Shown here: in pieces, positions 63,234 to 64,000 of the stretch
Layout of the letters: every line of letters starts with the position of its first letter
Position numbering within the stretch: the stretch's first letter is position 1
From: Neomegalonema sp.
Lineage (GTDB): Bacteria > Pseudomonadota > Alphaproteobacteria > Rhodobacterales > Rhodobacteraceae
Length of the DNA: 64,000 nucleotides
Assembly (NCBI RefSeq): GCF_028688855.1
Contig: NZ_JAQTXI010000003.1
Location: forward strand, 62,001-126,000
Direction of reading: 5' to 3'
The notes under the pieces: generated by a model
Seen by the model: only the letters and a program-made list of their open reading frames with translations
Told to the model about the DNA's origin: nothing
Database searches by the model: none
Position numbers and translations under genes: made by a program

Positions 63234-64000
63234 TCAGCCGGGGAGGAGCGCCACCCCCCGGGGCTTCAGATCCACCGCCACGGCGGTTCCGGGGGAGATG
63301 GGCGAATCGGTCCGGGAATCCACGGCGAAGAGCCGTCCGGCCGCGGTGGCGACCTCATACTCCACATGGTCGCCGAGATAGGCGGCGCTCTCGACGCGGC
63401 CCGGAAAGGCCGCGTTTTCAGGGGCCGAGGGGCTCAGGGCGACGGCGTTGGGGCGGATCGCCAGCAGAGCGGCGCCGGGTTTGAGTCCGGCGGGCGCGGG
63501 CAGGCGGCGCAGGAGTCCGCCGAGGCGCATCCGGGCGGCGCCCTCCGCGATCTCCTCGACGGTGCAAGGGAGGACGTTGGCCTCGCCCATGAAATCGGCG
63601 ATGAAGGCCGAGGCGGGGGAGTCGTAGAGCTCGCGGGGCGTTCCCTGCTGGGCGATCCGGCCCTCCTTCATCACGATGATTTGATCCGAGACCGCGAGGG
63701 CTTCGTCCTGGTCGTGGGTCACGTAGACGGCGGTGAAGCCGAGCCTTTGCTGGATCTCGCGAATCTCCGTGCGCACCCTGCGCCTCAGCCGCGCGTCGAG
63801 ATTCGAGAGGGGTTCGTCGAGCAGCAGGACCTGCGGCTCCAGCGCCAGAGCCCGCGCCACCGCCACGCGCTGTTGCTGGCCGCCGGAGAGCTCCGCCGGG
63901 AGCCGCGCGCCCATGCCGCCCAGCCCCACCAGCTTCAGGCCTTCTTCGGCCCGCTCGCGCGCTTCTCTGGTCCGGACGCCCGAGGAGCGCAGCCCGTAGG
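63234..64000 (-). CDS. ABC transporter ATPase, C-terminal part (cut by window edge)
   Basis: The last 255 codons of an ABC ATPase reading in from the right edge. Visible are the signature LSGGQQQRVAVARAL, Walker [16 protein letters not shown], the switch His in YVTHDQDEALAVSD, and a C-terminal TOBE domain (AAYLGDHVEYEV). This is the PotA/FbpC/UgpC group, so the substrate could be Fe(III), spermidine or another solute. The Walker A motif is outside the window. Its partner permeases are not visible. Confidence 0.9.
   Translation of the reverse strand, partial: YGLRSSGVRTREARERAEEGLKLVGLGGMGARLPAELSGGQQQRVAVARALALEPQVLLLDEPLSNLDARLRRRVRTEIREIQQRLGFTAVYVTHDQDEALAVSDQIIVMKEGRIAQQGTPRELYDSPASAFIADFMGEANVLPCTVEEIAEGAARMRLGGLLRRLPAPAGLKPGAALLAIRPNAVALSPSAPENAAFPGRVESAAYLGDHVEYEVATAAGRLFAVDSRTDSPISPGTAVAVDLKPRGVALLPG

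Overview
The window is 64 kb of high-GC DNA from an alphaproteobacterium, most like the Rhodobacterales or their relatives. Supporting signs are the block rpoZ-RSH-pyrE-DUF2062-pdxJ-acpS-lepB-rnc-era, the sdhCDAB order, a DUF1013/TrcR-type gene, a phasin gene with CTGC/GCAG-type operator palindromes, UvrA with the degenerate CPVS first zinc pair, and a GTTC-N7-GTTA SOS-like box before uvrA. The genus cannot be fixed from the sequence. Nothing looks like a prophage, integrated plasmid, CRISPR array or transposase, so most of the window is ordinary core chromosome with a few lineage-specific secreted proteins.

Layout. 1-12 kb: the 5' part of glyA (minus); a long repeat-built secreted protein with a C-terminal peptidoglycan-binding domain; nadK; a Rab/Ras-like small GTPase followed by a soluble histidine kinase and a sigma54-type response regulator; nrdR-ribD; hpt; and a Trp/Asp-rich secreted protein. 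12-20 kb: housekeeping block for the stringent response, pyrimidine and pyridoxine synthesis, ACP activation, signal peptidase, RNase III and Era. 20-29 kb: bioY with DUF1284, RNase T2, DUF1013, TerC, proC, phasin, csaA, a NUDIX hydrolase, a TRIC-type channel, a rhomboid protease and an SDR. 29-39 kb: an oligopeptide ABC operon, then the glycerol-3-phosphate ABC operon ugpBAEC behind a Pho-box-like sequence. 39-46 kb: YkgJ-type protein, sdhCDAB (minus), then two exported alanine-rich proteins with Sel1-like helical repeats. 46-57 kb: small unknowns, a TetR/DUF1772 pair with shared operators, tRNA-Cys, a YbaY-like lipoprotein, a Tat-exported CFI-box protein, uvrA, a second TetR, quinone oxidoreductase, an AhpD-like protein and a cyclase. 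57-64 kb: znuCBA and divergent zur with Zur-like palindromes, an FMN hydroxyacid oxidase, a PKHD hydroxylase, a GNAT protein and a truncated ABC ATPase.

How the genes work together. Three nutrient circuits can be read from sequence: zinc (zur/znuCBA, with His-rich tracts in ZnuA, ZnuC and Zur), phosphate (Pho-box-like site before ugp), and carbon storage (phasin with PhaR-like operators). The least conventional module is GTPase-kinase-sigma54 regulator at 4.6-8.1 kb, where a small GTPase with Ala at the catalytic Gln position may feed into two-component signalling. Other unexplained items are the internally duplicated repeat protein, tandem 61-bp palindromic repeats after the RNase T2 gene, a convergent hairpin built from two stop regions, and two convergent gene pairs sharing a CTAG stop overlap.
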